Below, in pieces: positions 8,583 through 17,737 of a stretch of 64,000 nt of DNA. A program made the translations under genes and the position numbers. The DNA is from JBDHTQ01 sp039808765 (GTDB taxonomy: Bacteria; Pseudomonadota; Alphaproteobacteria; UBA2400). The notes beneath the pieces were generated by a model that saw only the letters and a list, made by a program, of their open reading frames with translations, had not been told where the DNA came from and searched no databases. The stretch lies in NCBI GenBank assembly GCA_039808765.1, contig JBDHTQ010000002.1, positions 62,001-126,000 of the forward strand, in the 5' to 3' direction. Every line of letters begins with the position of its first letter. The stretch's first letter is position 1.

Positions 8583-8595
8583 TGGGGGATGGGGT

Positions 8596-10098
8596 ATGCG
8601 TAATCTATTTGTAAAATTTTTACTCGCTGCAGTGATTGCTGTTCCGGTGTCGTGGAGCGAGAAGGCTTATGCGCTTGAGGCTAATTCTGTCCCCGAAGCA
8701 AGTCTTTCTGATGAAAGCGCGGATCCTGCTGTGCATGCTGAAAAGTTGCAGTCAATCTCTACGGATGACACAATCAGTTTGATCGTCGATGAAGGGCAGG
8801 TGCTGAAGCTTCCGAAGGCGGTTACATCCGTTTTTGTTGCAAATCCTGATATCGCTGAAGTTCAGGTCAAATCCACTTCGCTGCTTTATGTTTACGGTAA
8901 AAAAGTGGGTCGCACGAGTTTTTATGCAGTTGATGACAAGGATAACGTTGTTGTTAACCGCACGATCAGCGTTGGTTTTAATCTGAGCGCTCTGCGAAGT
9001 GCTGTGCGGAAGATCACAGGTTCTGACTCTGTTGATGTTGGCCAGGTTGAGGATATGATTCTTCTTTCTGGAAGTGTTGATAATGCGACAACTGCACATG
9101 ATATTGTGCGTACAGCCACACGCTATCTTCCACGTTCTATCATTGAAGCTGGGGCCTCAGCTCAGGATGATCTGGGACGCAATTACATTATTAACCGCAT
9201 GAGTTATTCCGGCAGTAATCAAGTCAACATACGCGTGCGTGTTGCTGAAGTCAGCCGTGAAGCGATTAAACGTTTAGGTATTTCAACAAACGTTGCTAAC
9301 CCTCAACTTTTTGGTGATGTGGATGTTGGTTTTGGTTTTGATGCTGGCGTGACCCTGTCGGGATCTGGGGCAAATGCAAACATTGGTAATACGTGGGGTA
9401 CGACAACAATCTCCGGCGCGTTGGAAGCTTTGGTAACCGATGGTTTAGCGACCATTTTAGCTGAGCCAAACCTCACTGCGATTTCAGGTGAAACCGCGAA
9501 CTTTCTTGCTGGTGGTGAGTTTCCCATTCCAACCATCACAACCGATGGTTCTGTGAACGTTGAATATCGCTCCTACGGTGTTCGCTTGGCCTTTACTCCT
9601 ACCGTCGTAAATGGCAATCGCATCAATCTTCGTGTTGCTCCTGAAGTAAGTGAGCGTGATGATGCGAATACCGTTACATTCAGTGGTGGTACGTTCCCCG
9701 GTCTGAAGACCCGCCGTGCTGAAACAAGTGTAGAGTTGGGTTCGGGCCAGAGCTTTGCAATTGCTGGGTTGATCCAAAACAATTCTTCTCAGAATATCGA
9801 TAAATATCCCGGGCTAGGCGACTTGCCGATCATTGGTCAGCTTTTCCGCTCGGAAAGTTTCCGTCAGGCTCAAAGCGAACTGGTGATTGTTGTTACACCT
9901 TATCTTGTTAAGCCTGTAACCGCATCTGCTATGCAGTTGCCAACGGATGGTTTTGTTCCACCCAATGATGTGGATCGTTATTTGGATGGGCGCATGAACA
10001 GTGTTGTTCCAACACCTGCTCCTGTGCAAATTGCTAAACCCACATCCAGCCCTGCTGAAGGTGGATTGAGCGGTCAAATTGGTTACGTTTTACAGTAG
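8596..10098 (+). CDS. cpaC: Outer-membrane secretin of the Tad pilus (CpaC/RcpA)
   Basis: The 500-residue protein has a signal peptide (cleavage after about residue 26), an N-terminal pilus-assembly domain (VDEGQVLKLPKAVTSVFVAN), a BON-like region, and a C-terminal secretin domain with VEYRSYGVRLAFTPTV and a GLIQNNSSQNIDKYPGLGDL segment. It forms the outer-membrane ring through which the Flp pilus passes. The start at 8596 follows a G-rich binding site and lies 13 bases after cpaB, so the two are probably translated together. Confidence 0.93.
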   Translation: MRNLFVKFLLAAVIAVPVSWSEKAYALEANSVPEASLSDESADPAVHAEKLQSISTDDTISLIVDEGQVLKLPKAVTSVFVANPDIAEVQVKSTSLLYVYGKKVGRTSFYAVDDKDNVVVNRTISVGFNLSALRSAVRKITGSDSVDVGQVEDMILLSGSVDNATTAHDIVRTATRYLPRSIIEAGASAQDDLGRNYIINRMSYSGSNQVNIRVRVAEVSREAIKRLGISTNVANPQLFGDVDVGFGFDAGVTLSGSGANANIGNTWGTTTISGALEALVTDGLATILAEPNLTAISGETANFLAGGEFPIPTITTDGSVNVEYRSYGVRLAFTPTVVNGNRINLRVAPEVSERDDANTVTFSGGTFPGLKTRRAETSVELGSGQSFAIAGLIQNNSSQNIDKYPGLGDLPIIGQLFRSESFRQAQSELVIVVTPYLVKPVTASAMQLPTDGFVPPNDVDRYLDGRMNSVVPTPAPVQIAKPTSSPAEGGLSGQIGYVLQ

Positions 10099-10111
10099 AA
10101 GAGGTGATAAG

Positions 10112-10789
10112 ATGTCCCGTAAGTATTTTTCAAACCTGTTGATCGCTGTAAGTGTTGTCGCTCTTTCCGGGTGTGCGGAGTGGAAACAGCATATGCGTGA
10201 TACATTGCCTCAACCTACAGCAGCTTATGCGGAAAAGGAAATCGTTGTTGCGCCGACACGTTCTGAATTTCCTGTTCACTTTGAAGACGGACAGAGCACA
10301 ATCTCTGCGACCGAGACGAGCTGGTTGAAGGCTTTTCTGAATCGGGTTTCGACAGAACGGGGCAAGACGGTTGTTCTGATTGAGCAGCCCTCGCGTAAGG
10401 CTGATCGTTTGAGCCGTGCACGCGCCATTGAGTTGACGCGGATGGTTCGCTCGATGGGGTACCAGACGGATGTATATGCCGTGGGCACAATGCAGGCAAA
10501 TACTCTGCGTATTGCTGTCGATCATGTCATGGCGATGGTGCCGGGTTGCCCAGATTGGCAATTTCATGATTACTTTGCTTTTGGTTCCCAGCCTCTTCCT
10601 AACCAAGGTTGTTCTGACCGTACGAACTTAGCTGCAATGGTTGCTAATCCTGAGGACCTCGTTGTCGGAGCTGTTCCGCATGATCCTTCTGGTCACGGAC
10701 CTCTCTATGGTGAGGTTCGCTATGAGCAAAATGCCGTTACTCCGCTGGAAGAAGCCAAATCTACAGGTGGATTTTCGAGTGAAAATTAG
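10112..10789 (+). CDS. cpaD: Tad pilus lipoprotein CpaD
   Basis: The 225-residue protein has a lipoprotein signal ending in the lipobox LSGC. The C-terminal part has the CpaD signature in which a Cys-containing segment (PNQGCSDRTN) is followed by LAAMVANPEDLV. CpaD is an outer-membrane-associated partner of the secretin. The start at 10112 follows AGAGGTGAT and lies 13 bases after cpaC. Members of the family are often short and diverged, so the position in the operon supports the call. Confidence 0.9.
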   Translation: MSRKYFSNLLIAVSVVALSGCAEWKQHMRDTLPQPTAAYAEKEIVVAPTRSEFPVHFEDGQSTISATETSWLKAFLNRVSTERGKTVVLIEQPSRKADRLSRARAIELTRMVRSMGYQTDVYAVGTMQANTLRIAVDHVMAMVPGCPDWQFHDYFAFGSQPLPNQGCSDRTNLAAMVANPEDLVVGAVPHDPSGHGPLYGEVRYEQNAVTPLEEAKSTGGFSSEN

Positions 10790-10848
10790 TAATTTGGCAT
10801 AGTTTTGATGTTATAACAGGTAATGTGTAACCTTAAGGAGTGTTGTTT

Positions 10849-12087
10849 ATGTCTCTTGGAGGCGATTCTAAGATAATTAATCTGCATCCAGAGTTTCTTG
10901 CCGCAGCCCAAGATGCTGAAACGTATGAGGCAGCTGTGGCATGTGCGAAGGGGCAGGGGTGGCCTGCACAAACGGTTGTAAATGCTTCGATTCAGTCGAT
11001 TATACAGTCTGTTTCGCGCTCAAAACCGCCTGGTATCTTGGTTGTTGATATCGATGGCAGTGATGATCCGGTCACTCAAGTGGGGCAGCTGGTAAAAGTC
11101 TGTGCGGGTCGCAGTCAAATTATCATCATCGGTTCAGCCAATGATATTAGTTTTTATCGCAATATCGTGCAAACTGGGGCTATTGATTATCTGGTTAAAC
11201 CGATAAGTGGCATTGCCTTGCGCGATTCGGTTGTGCCGTTACTTGCACATGCAAAATCAGGGTCGAAGGATAAGAATGATAAAAAGGCTTCGGGTCAAGT
11301 TCACATCATCATCGGTATTCGTGGTGGAGTAGGGGCGACGACCATTGCGGTTAATTCGGCTTGGATTCTTGCGCACCAGACGGGCCTGAAAACTGCTCTT
11401 GTTGATCTGGATTTACAGTTTGGGAATTGTGATTTGGCCTTGGATCTCGAGTCTGGTCGTGGTTTGCGTGAGGTTTTGGCAAATCCTGATCGAATGGACA
11501 GTTTGTTGATTAACAGTGCGCTTGCAAAAGAAAGCGAGACCTTATCTGTTTTCTGCTGCGAAGAGTCGCTTGAGGAGCTGGTTGATTTTGATACATCAGG
11601 TGCGATTGCGTTAACGAAGGAACTGCGCAGTGAATATGACCACATTATTGTCGATATTCCCCGTTCACTTATTCCGCGCCATCGTCGCTTAATTGTTTCG
11701 GCAGATCACATTGTTCTTGTCGCAGATATGACATTAGCGGCCATTCGTGATACGCAGCGGATTCTTTCGTCGATTGCTAATTTGGGTACATCTGCTCAGA
11801 TTCATATTTTGGCTGGTAAAATAGGTGATGGTGAAGCACAGATTACGCCCGCACAATTCGAACGCAGTGTAAAATCCAAAATTGAAGTAAGTATTCCTCA
11901 TGATCCTAAAACCGTAAAACTGTGCGCCAACAGAGGAAAATCAATTTTTGATGTCGGTGCAGGTGGTTCTCAACTTGGTCGTGCGATCCAGTCAGTCGTA
12001 GAATTATTGGTTCCCAATCAGTTGGGACCAACTGATCAGAAGTCTGGTTTGGGTGGCTTATTCAGTGGTTTTTTAAAGAAGGGGTGA
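10849..12087 (+). CDS. cpaE: Tad pilus localisation ATPase CpaE/TadZ
   Basis: The 412-residue protein has an N-terminal receiver-like domain (about residues 15-135, with VVDIDG and a K-P pair in YLVKP) and a C-terminal ParA/MinD-like ATPase. The Walker A motif is RGGVGATT (158-165), in which the usual lysine is absent, as in many CpaE proteins; DLDLQFGNCDLALDL follows. CpaE/TadZ places the pilus machine, usually at a pole. TTAAGGAGTG precedes the ATG. It lies 59 bases after cpaD and 4 bases before cpaF. Confidence 0.92.
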   Translation: MSLGGDSKIINLHPEFLAAAQDAETYEAAVACAKGQGWPAQTVVNASIQSIIQSVSRSKPPGILVVDIDGSDDPVTQVGQLVKVCAGRSQIIIIGSANDISFYRNIVQTGAIDYLVKPISGIALRDSVVPLLAHAKSGSKDKNDKKASGQVHIIIGIRGGVGATTIAVNSAWILAHQTGLKTALVDLDLQFGNCDLALDLESGRGLREVLANPDRMDSLLINSALAKESETLSVFCCEESLEELVDFDTSGAIALTKELRSEYDHIIVDIPRSLIPRHRRLIVSADHIVLVADMTLAAIRDTQRILSSIANLGTSAQIHILAGKIGDGEAQITPAQFERSVKSKIEVSIPHDPKTVKLCANRGKSIFDVGAGGSQLGRAIQSVVELLVPNQLGPTDQKSGLGGLFSGFLKKG

Positions 12088-12091
12088 CGGC

Positions 12092-14080
12092 GTGTTTTTT
12101 GGCGGACGTAAAACTGGAAAAAATGACACTTCCTCTTCGGAAACGGAGAATCAGCCCGCTTCATCTCAAGAAGATGATGTTTCGCCTTTTTCTACTGAAG
12201 CATCCTCTTCTGATCTTTCAGCACTTGTTGAGGATGTTCTCCCTTCGCTACGACAAGCTCTTGGTCCAACGACAGTGGCTTCCCTTACCCGAAATGAGTT
12301 ATCCAGAGAAATTAAAAATAACCTTTTAGGTTTACTGGGGAGTGAGCTTGATCGGATGACGCTCTTGGATCAGCGTAACCTTGTCAGCTTGCTTGCGGAC
12401 AAGGTGATGCTTCCACGTTTAGCTGAAAAAGTATTACCGGAAGTTAAATACAGACTTGATCCTTTGACGATTGCATCACTTGATCGTGCTCAGCTTGCTC
12501 GAGAAGTACGCAGCACAATGAAGGAATTAATGATTTCTGAAGTACAAGAACTCTCTATAGCCAATCAAGAGCAGCTTCTCCAAACCGTTGTCGATCAAAT
12601 GAAGCAAGCAGCGGATGAAGAAGTTTCTTCTAATTTAATGGTTACGCCGGAATCGCTACAGCGCCTTGCAGAAGAGGCTGGTGAGCGTTCAATCATTGCA
12701 GCGCAGACCAAGGCAGCAATCGATGCGCGTAAGGCTGAAAAAGTCAAAGAGCGTGAAATCAGTGAAGCCGCACAAGATGCTGAAGCTGTACAACGTCGCC
12801 TTTCGCGTTCCGCATCAAACAAGAGCAATATTGAGTTTGCAAAAGCAAAAACACAACAGATTTTGCTTGATCGCATTGATACTTCTGCCGCAGCCTCTTT
12901 GCAGAGAGACCAGCTCCGTAAAGAGATTTTTCCTATCGTTTCAGAACTCTTAATTGAGCAGCGCATTCAGCTTAATTCCCTCGAACGGGAAGAACTTGTT
13001 GAGCAAATGCTCGATGATATGTTGGGGTTGGGGCCATTGGAACCACTTTTGGCTGACGAATCTGTGACTGATATTATGGTCAATGGGGCTAAACAAATTT
13101 ATGTAGAGCGTAAAGGTAAATTAGAGCTTACGGAAGCGCAGTTTCGTGACAATGATCATGTTATGAGTGTCTCACAACGTATCGTGACGGCAATTGGTCG
13201 TCGTGTTGATGAAAGTACACCGCTCTGCGATGCGCGTTTGCGTGATGGCAGCCGTGTTAATATTATTATTCCACCTCTTGCAATTGATGGTGCCTCTATA
13301 TCCATTCGTAAATTTTCCAAGAAGAAAATTTCTTTGGATATTATGGAAAAGCAAAACAACATTTCTCAACAAATGGCGACCGTGTTGCGTATCGCTTCAC
13401 GATCCCGTTTAAACATCTTGATTTCGGGTGGTACGGGGTCTGGTAAAACAACATTGCTTAATGCAATGTCGCAAATGATTGATCCTGGTGAGCGTATTGT
13501 CACCATCGAAGATGCCGCCGAATTGCAGCTTCAACAACCGCATGTGGTTCGTCTTGAAACCCGCGCTGCTAACCTTGAGGGTGAGGGCGAAATCACCATG
13601 CGTGACTTGGTGAAGAACTCTTTACGTATGCGTCCTGATCGTATTATCCTTGGTGAGGTTCGCGGTGCTGAAGCGATGGATATGTTACAGGCGATGAACA
13701 CGGGCCATGATGGTTCGCTTGCGACTTGCCACGCCAACCGTCCGCGTGAAGCGATCATGCGTATCGAAAACATGGTTGGGATGGCAGGAATGAATTTACC
13801 TTCCAAGGCAGTAAAACAGCAAATTGCCTCTGCTATTCACATGATTGTTCAGGTAAGCCGTATGCGTGATGGTATGAGGCGTATTACCTATGTGTCTGAA
13901 ATTGTTGGGATGGAAGGTGAAGTGATCACGATGCAGGATCTTTTCACATTTCAGTACCGCGGCGAAACAGATGATGGTAAGGTGGCAGGGGATTTTGTGA
14001 GTACAGGGGTGCGTCCCCACTTCTTGTCGCGCGCGGCATATTATGGTTTGGATAAAGAGTTATTGGAGGCAATGAGCTAA
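12092..14080 (+). CDS. cpaF: Tad pilus motor ATPase CpaF/TadA with an extended N-terminus
   Basis: The C-terminal 350 residues are a standard T2S/T4P secretion ATPase: GLGPLEPLL, DIMVNG, Walker A GGTGSGKTT (446-454), Asp box and Walker B IILGEVRG, and the His motif TGHDGSLATCHAN. It powers pilus extension and retraction. At 662 residues it is about 200 longer than most CpaF proteins. The extra part holds two additional copies of the helical module that normally precedes the ATPase (copies at about residues 48-106, 113-172 and 253-312) and a charged coiled-coil-like stretch (about 185-250). The GTG start at 12092 follows AAGGGGTGAC. Confidence 0.93.
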   Translation: MFFGGRKTGKNDTSSSETENQPASSQEDDVSPFSTEASSSDLSALVEDVLPSLRQALGPTTVASLTRNELSREIKNNLLGLLGSELDRMTLLDQRNLVSLLADKVMLPRLAEKVLPEVKYRLDPLTIASLDRAQLAREVRSTMKELMISEVQELSIANQEQLLQTVVDQMKQAADEEVSSNLMVTPESLQRLAEEAGERSIIAAQTKAAIDARKAEKVKEREISEAAQDAEAVQRRLSRSASNKSNIEFAKAKTQQILLDRIDTSAAASLQRDQLRKEIFPIVSELLIEQRIQLNSLEREELVEQMLDDMLGLGPLEPLLADESVTDIMVNGAKQIYVERKGKLELTEAQFRDNDHVMSVSQRIVTAIGRRVDESTPLCDARLRDGSRVNIIIPPLAIDGASISIRKFSKKKISLDIMEKQNNISQQMATVLRIASRSRLNILISGGTGSGKTTLLNAMSQMIDPGERIVTIEDAAELQLQQPHVVRLETRAANLEGEGEITMRDLVKNSLRMRPDRIILGEVRGAEAMDMLQAMNTGHDGSLATCHANRPREAIMRIENMVGMAGMNLPSKAVKQQIASAIHMIVQVSRMRDGMRRITYVSEIVGMEGEVITMQDLFTFQYRGETDDGKVAGDFVSTGVRPHFLSRAAYYGLDKELLEAMS

Positions 14081-15076
14081 ATGTCCGGCTTTGTTGGCGT
14101 AGATATGATTCCTTGGGTCGTGGCAATTGGTGCCGCGTTGATCGTCATTGTTCTTGGTGTTGGTTTGGGGACACAAAAAACGGGACCTGGTGCACGTGAT
14201 ATTGAAAAAAGATTAAAGCGTTCTGGTGACGCCAATCCAGCTGAGCGTGGTACAGGTGCGCGTAGTGTTTTGCGCGATACATCGACATCAAGACTTAACC
14301 TTTTTCTGCGTCGTACTTTGCCAAACCCAGAGAAATTCAAGGGCCGGCTTGAGAGAACTGGTAAGAATATTTCAATTGCTGAATATTCATTGTACACGTT
14401 GGCTGTTATTTTAGGCATCTCATTGTTGCTACGCTTTTGGTTTGGTTTGGATGTTGCGGTCTGCCTTTCAGCTGGCTTGCTGATCGGTTTGGTTATCCCC
14501 AATCTTGTTGTGCGGATTATGGGTAACCGCCGTAACAAAAAGTTTATGAAGGATTTTGCAGGTGCGATTGACATGATTGTGCGAGGCCTCAAGGCTGGTT
14601 TGCCTTTCATTGAATCAGTAAATGCCGTGGGAAAAGAGTTTCCTGATCCGATCGGGATTGAGTTTCGTCGGGTGGCCGACTCAGTCAAATTGGGCCTGAG
14701 CGTTGAGCAAGCAATGTGGGATGTCGCGCGCCGTATTGATGTCCCCGAATTTAAATTTATGATTGTTGCGATGACGATCCAGCGTGAAACGGGTGGTAAT
14801 CTGGCTGAGACTTTGGGGAACTTATCTGATCTTTTACGCAAGCGTCGTGCCTTGTATTTGAAAATCAGAGCGCTTTCTTCTGAAGCGCGTGCCAGTGCTT
14901 ATATTATTGGTGCACTGCCTTTTGTTATGCTCTTCCTGCTTCGCATTGTCAGTCCTGACTATGTTTCGAAATTATGGACGGATAAAAATCGAGGTATTCC
15001 TTGGTCAATTACCGGTTTGTGCATCATGTTTACCGGTTATTATGTCATGTATAGAATGGTGAATTTTGAAGTATGA
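14081..15076 (+). CDS. tadB: Tad pilus inner-membrane platform protein TadB
   Basis: The 331-residue protein has an N-terminal membrane segment (about residues 8-27), a second hydrophobic pair in the middle, a T2SSF/GspF domain (DFAGAIDMIVRGLKAGLPF, GGNLAETL) and a C-terminal hydrophobic hairpin. TadB and TadC form the platform on which the CpaF ATPase acts. It starts directly after the cpaF stop and overlaps tadC by four bases (ATGA), so translation is coupled. Confidence 0.92.
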   Translation: MSGFVGVDMIPWVVAIGAALIVIVLGVGLGTQKTGPGARDIEKRLKRSGDANPAERGTGARSVLRDTSTSRLNLFLRRTLPNPEKFKGRLERTGKNISIAEYSLYTLAVILGISLLLRFWFGLDVAVCLSAGLLIGLVIPNLVVRIMGNRRNKKFMKDFAGAIDMIVRGLKAGLPFIESVNAVGKEFPDPIGIEFRRVADSVKLGLSVEQAMWDVARRIDVPEFKFMIVAMTIQRETGGNLAETLGNLSDLLRKRRALYLKIRALSSEARASAYIIGALPFVMLFLLRIVSPDYVSKLWTDKNRGIPWSITGLCIMFTGYYVMYRMVNFEV

Positions 15077-16023
15077 GCATCATTGAAACCTTACGCGACC
15101 CTGAGTCACTGCCCTTTATCATCGGCGTTATAAGCTTTTTGCTGGTTGTTGTTTTCTGGGTAGGTCTCATTGAGGACTCCGGTGCAGATCGTCGTATTCG
15201 CATGCTTGAGCGTCGCCGAACCGATCTTCGTAATGAACTTATGTCCAATCGCCGTGGTAAAGAAGCGGCAGCTTTGGCTAAAAACGTCGTCGATAAGTTT
15301 AATCTTAATAAAGGTGATGGGGTTAAAGGGGCTGCTTTGGATTTGATACAAGCAGGCTTTCGCTCAAAGGATGCGGTACCGATCTATCTTTTCTTGCAAT
15401 TGGTGATGCCCGTTGTTGGTTTTGCGCTCGGTTTTTTCTTGTTTTTTATTTTATCTGTTTGGGATGCCGAGCGGAGCCAGTTATGGGGGGTAACAGCACT
15501 TTTCGCTGTTGTTTTTGGTCTTGCGCCCGGATTTGTTGTTCGTCGTGCGAAGAAAAAACGTCTAAAAAACATTTTCCGTTCACTTCCTGATGGCTTGGAT
15601 TTGTTTGTGATCTGCGCTGAAGCGGGGTTAAGTTTGGATTCTACATTTGAGCGTGTTTCTCAGGAGATTATGGATTCGCATGCTGACTTGGCGGATGAAT
15701 TTGGTCTTACGGCGGTTGAGTTGGGTTTTATGCCTGAACGTGCGCGTGCGCTTCAGGCATTAGCCGAGAGATGTCCATTACCGGGTATTGTTGCGCTGGT
15801 GAGTACGCTTGTACAGACTGAGCGATATGGTACGCCTTTGGCTGTCGCGATGCGCGTATTGTCGGCTGAACTCCGCAACGAGCGCATGATGAAAGCGGAA
15901 GAAAAAGCAGCACGGTTGCCTGCGGTTATGACGGTGCCGATGATTCTTTTTATTCTTCCTCCCCTGTTTATCGTGCTTCTAGGACCTGCGATTATTATCT
16001 CTTATGAAGCGTTTGGGAAATAA
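15073..16023 (+). CDS. tadC: Tad pilus inner-membrane platform protein TadC
   Basis: The 316-residue protein has the same plan as TadB: an N-terminal membrane segment, a central hydrophobic pair (about residues 112-160), a T2SSF domain (LFVICAEAGLSLD, TPLAVAMRVLSAELR) and a C-terminal hydrophobic segment. It overlaps tadB by four bases and ends the operon. No tadD, tadE, tadF or tadG follows; the next gene is on the other strand. Confidence 0.92.
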   Translation: MSIIETLRDPESLPFIIGVISFLLVVVFWVGLIEDSGADRRIRMLERRRTDLRNELMSNRRGKEAAALAKNVVDKFNLNKGDGVKGAALDLIQAGFRSKDAVPIYLFLQLVMPVVGFALGFFLFFILSVWDAERSQLWGVTALFAVVFGLAPGFVVRRAKKKRLKNIFRSLPDGLDLFVICAEAGLSLDSTFERVSQEIMDSHADLADEFGLTAVELGFMPERARALQALAERCPLPGIVALVSTLVQTERYGTPLAVAMRVLSAELRNERMMKAEEKAARLPAVMTVPMILFILPPLFIVLLGPAIIISYEAFGK

Positions 16024-16080
16024 TCTAGCCTTTTAAAATCGTTTCCACCTGAACGTCCTATGTGTTTTGTCTTGATCGGG

Positions 16081-16821
16081 CTATTCTGGCTTTAGACAAT
16101 GCCAGCCATGAGGCGTAAAGACCTCGAGGGGTGAGAAGCGTTTTTTGTAGTCCATTTTTGGTGAATTTTTTATCCAAAAACCCAAGTAAACAAAAGTTGA
16201 TCCATCATTTTGTGCATAGCGAATTAAGTTCAAAATCAAAAGTGTGCCCAGGCTCATTTTGATATATTCATGTTCACTGGTCTCATAAAATGAGTATATT
16301 GCTGACCAACCATCATCGATTTTGTCTGCTAAAAGAACGGCGATTGTTTTGTTTTGCGCGTCGATGAGCTTAAAGGTTAAGGTTTCTACATGTGTTCCTT
16401 TCATCATTGCTGCGTAGTCTTCATACGTCATCAAAGCCATGTCGCTGTCGTTATGGCGGGAATTCTGGTAGCTAATAAAAAGAGCATAATCAGAGCGGTT
16501 TGGATCAGATGCGCTCACATCAAGTCGCAAATTTTGCCCTTTGTGTAATATTTTTTTCAAATTTCTTGATGGGTTAAAGAACTGGACAGGAATACGTATA
16601 GCTTGGCATGCCTGACAGCCCTGACAAGCCGGTTTGTAGACAATGTCATGGCTTCGCCTAAACCCCGCTTTTGTAAGTAGACTATTGTTTTGTTGTGCAT
16701 TACGCGGGTCTAATCGACCAAAAAGCTTGCGCTCTGCTTTTCCTTCAAGATAGGGGCATGGAGCTTCGTTAGAGCGATAAAAATGTATCAGAGGTGGAGG
16801 AGACAGCGGTTCCGTCGACAT
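16081..16821 (-). CDS. bpt: Aspartate/glutamate leucyltransferase (Bpt)
   Basis: The 246-residue protein matches the bacterial arginyl/leucyl-tRNA-protein transferase family: the CPYLEGKAERKLFGRLD segment near residue 22, the Cys-rich KPACQGCQAC motif (about residues 63-72), and SIYSFYE..H and YLGFWI in the C-terminal half. The enzyme adds Leu to N-terminal Asp or Glu of target proteins and so marks them for ClpAP. The length is typical. It is a single gene, convergent with the Tad operon and divergent from the unknown gene at 16936. Confidence 0.9.
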   Translation of the reverse strand: MSTEPLSPPPLIHFYRSNEAPCPYLEGKAERKLFGRLDPRNAQQNNSLLTKAGFRRSHDIVYKPACQGCQACQAIRIPVQFFNPSRNLKKILHKGQNLRLDVSASDPNRSDYALFISYQNSRHNDSDMALMTYEDYAAMMKGTHVETLTFKLIDAQNKTIAVLLADKIDDGWSAIYSFYETSEHEYIKMSLGTLLILNLIRYAQNDGSTFVYLGFWIKNSPKMDYKKRFSPLEVFTPHGWHCLKPE

Positions 16822-16935
16822 AGCATGATTTTACTCTTAATCGGCCAAATGAACAGACATCTTAATGATAAATAAGTATTTTACCTTTACAGTAGAAGTA
16901 TACTTTAAGAAAATTTTTTAAATTTTGAGGATATT

Positions 16936-17586
16936 ATGAGCTTAACAGTTAGTTTTAATGAGCGTACTGATCGTCCTTCCGGTATAACTGGATACTCGCC
17001 TTTCTACTTGTTCCAACCTTTTGCTGGCATGGGAATGTCGCACCCTGATCATGAAACTGGTCCAGGTGTTCATCACCATACATACCCTGGTGTGCGAGAG
17101 TTTCATCCCAAAATTTCTTATACTAGGCACAGTATGTTGACTCCCGCTCAAGATCGTCTCTACAATTTTGATATGGGGGCTGATACTGGTTTGTTAGGAT
17201 TGAATTTAATTAAGTTTCTTTCGTCATATTTTAATGGAGCGGCTCATCAGAATGTACAGGTCCAACCTACTGATTCCCCAGAGCATGGGGGGGAGCAGAG
17301 ACCCGGTGGTGCTGGGCCTCACGCTGCGCCAGCAGGACAACCCCAACAATCCCCCCCCCACGAACGTGCTCCTGATCCTGGTGGGCACACCAGACACCAA
17401 TACACTGACCCCCGCAGACATAAACAACATCATCAGAGTGGAACGCATTTAAATGGTACATCGCAGCCTTTATCTAAGGGGGCACCTGAGGGAATTCGTT
17501 GGAGTGATAGCGATGTTGGCCCGCAATTACCACAGCGTAATCGATCGCCAAGAACAACACCTGGCAGTGGTTCAATGATTGCATAA
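16936..17586 (+). CDS. Unknown protein with a GC-rich patch and G7/C9 runs
   Basis: The annotated frame gives 216 residues from an ATG with a GAGGATATT binding site. It is hydrophilic, rich in His, Pro, Gly and Gln, with no signal peptide or membrane segment. Within it, about 17287-17455 is more GC-rich than the flanks. It is bounded by a G7 run (17287-17293) and contains a C9 run (17351-17359). In that patch the +1 frame reads like a better protein (DPVVLGLTLRQQDNPNN, then LTPADINNIIRVERI, stop at 17452) with strong GC in third positions. A one-base change in the G7 run would fuse the first part to that frame. The true product is uncertain. Confidence 0.55.
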   Translation: MSLTVSFNERTDRPSGITGYSPFYLFQPFAGMGMSHPDHETGPGVHHHTYPGVREFHPKISYTRHSMLTPAQDRLYNFDMGADTGLLGLNLIKFLSSYFNGAAHQNVQVQPTDSPEHGGEQRPGGAGPHAAPAGQPQQSPPHERAPDPGGHTRHQYTDPRRHKQHHQSGTHLNGTSQPLSKGAPEGIRWSDSDVGPQLPQRNRSPRTTPGSGSMIA

Positions 17587-17610
17587 AATCATAAAAATGT
17601 ATGTTCTTTG

Positions 17611-17698
17611 CTTGACCTATTTGTAGTGATGTCCTGAACAGGAATAACTAGGAATAGGTCAAGGGCTGTTTGAAGGGGTTTTTTATCAAAATGCCCTT
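17611..17698. repeat. Nested inverted repeats upstream of rpsT
   Basis: There is a perfect 11-base inverted repeat, CTTGACCTATT (17611-17621) and AATAGGTCAAG (17653-17663). Its loop contains TCCTG-AA-CAGGA (17632-17643). A third pair, AAGGGC (17661-17666) and GCCCTT (17693-17698), overlaps the right arm, so the two structures are mutually exclusive. It lies between the unknown gene and rpsT and could be a terminator/antiterminator or a small RNA. Confidence 0.5.
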
Positions 17699-17737
17699 AA
17701 AAACGAGTCGAGATTTGCTTGACGTGGCCAGTTCAAA

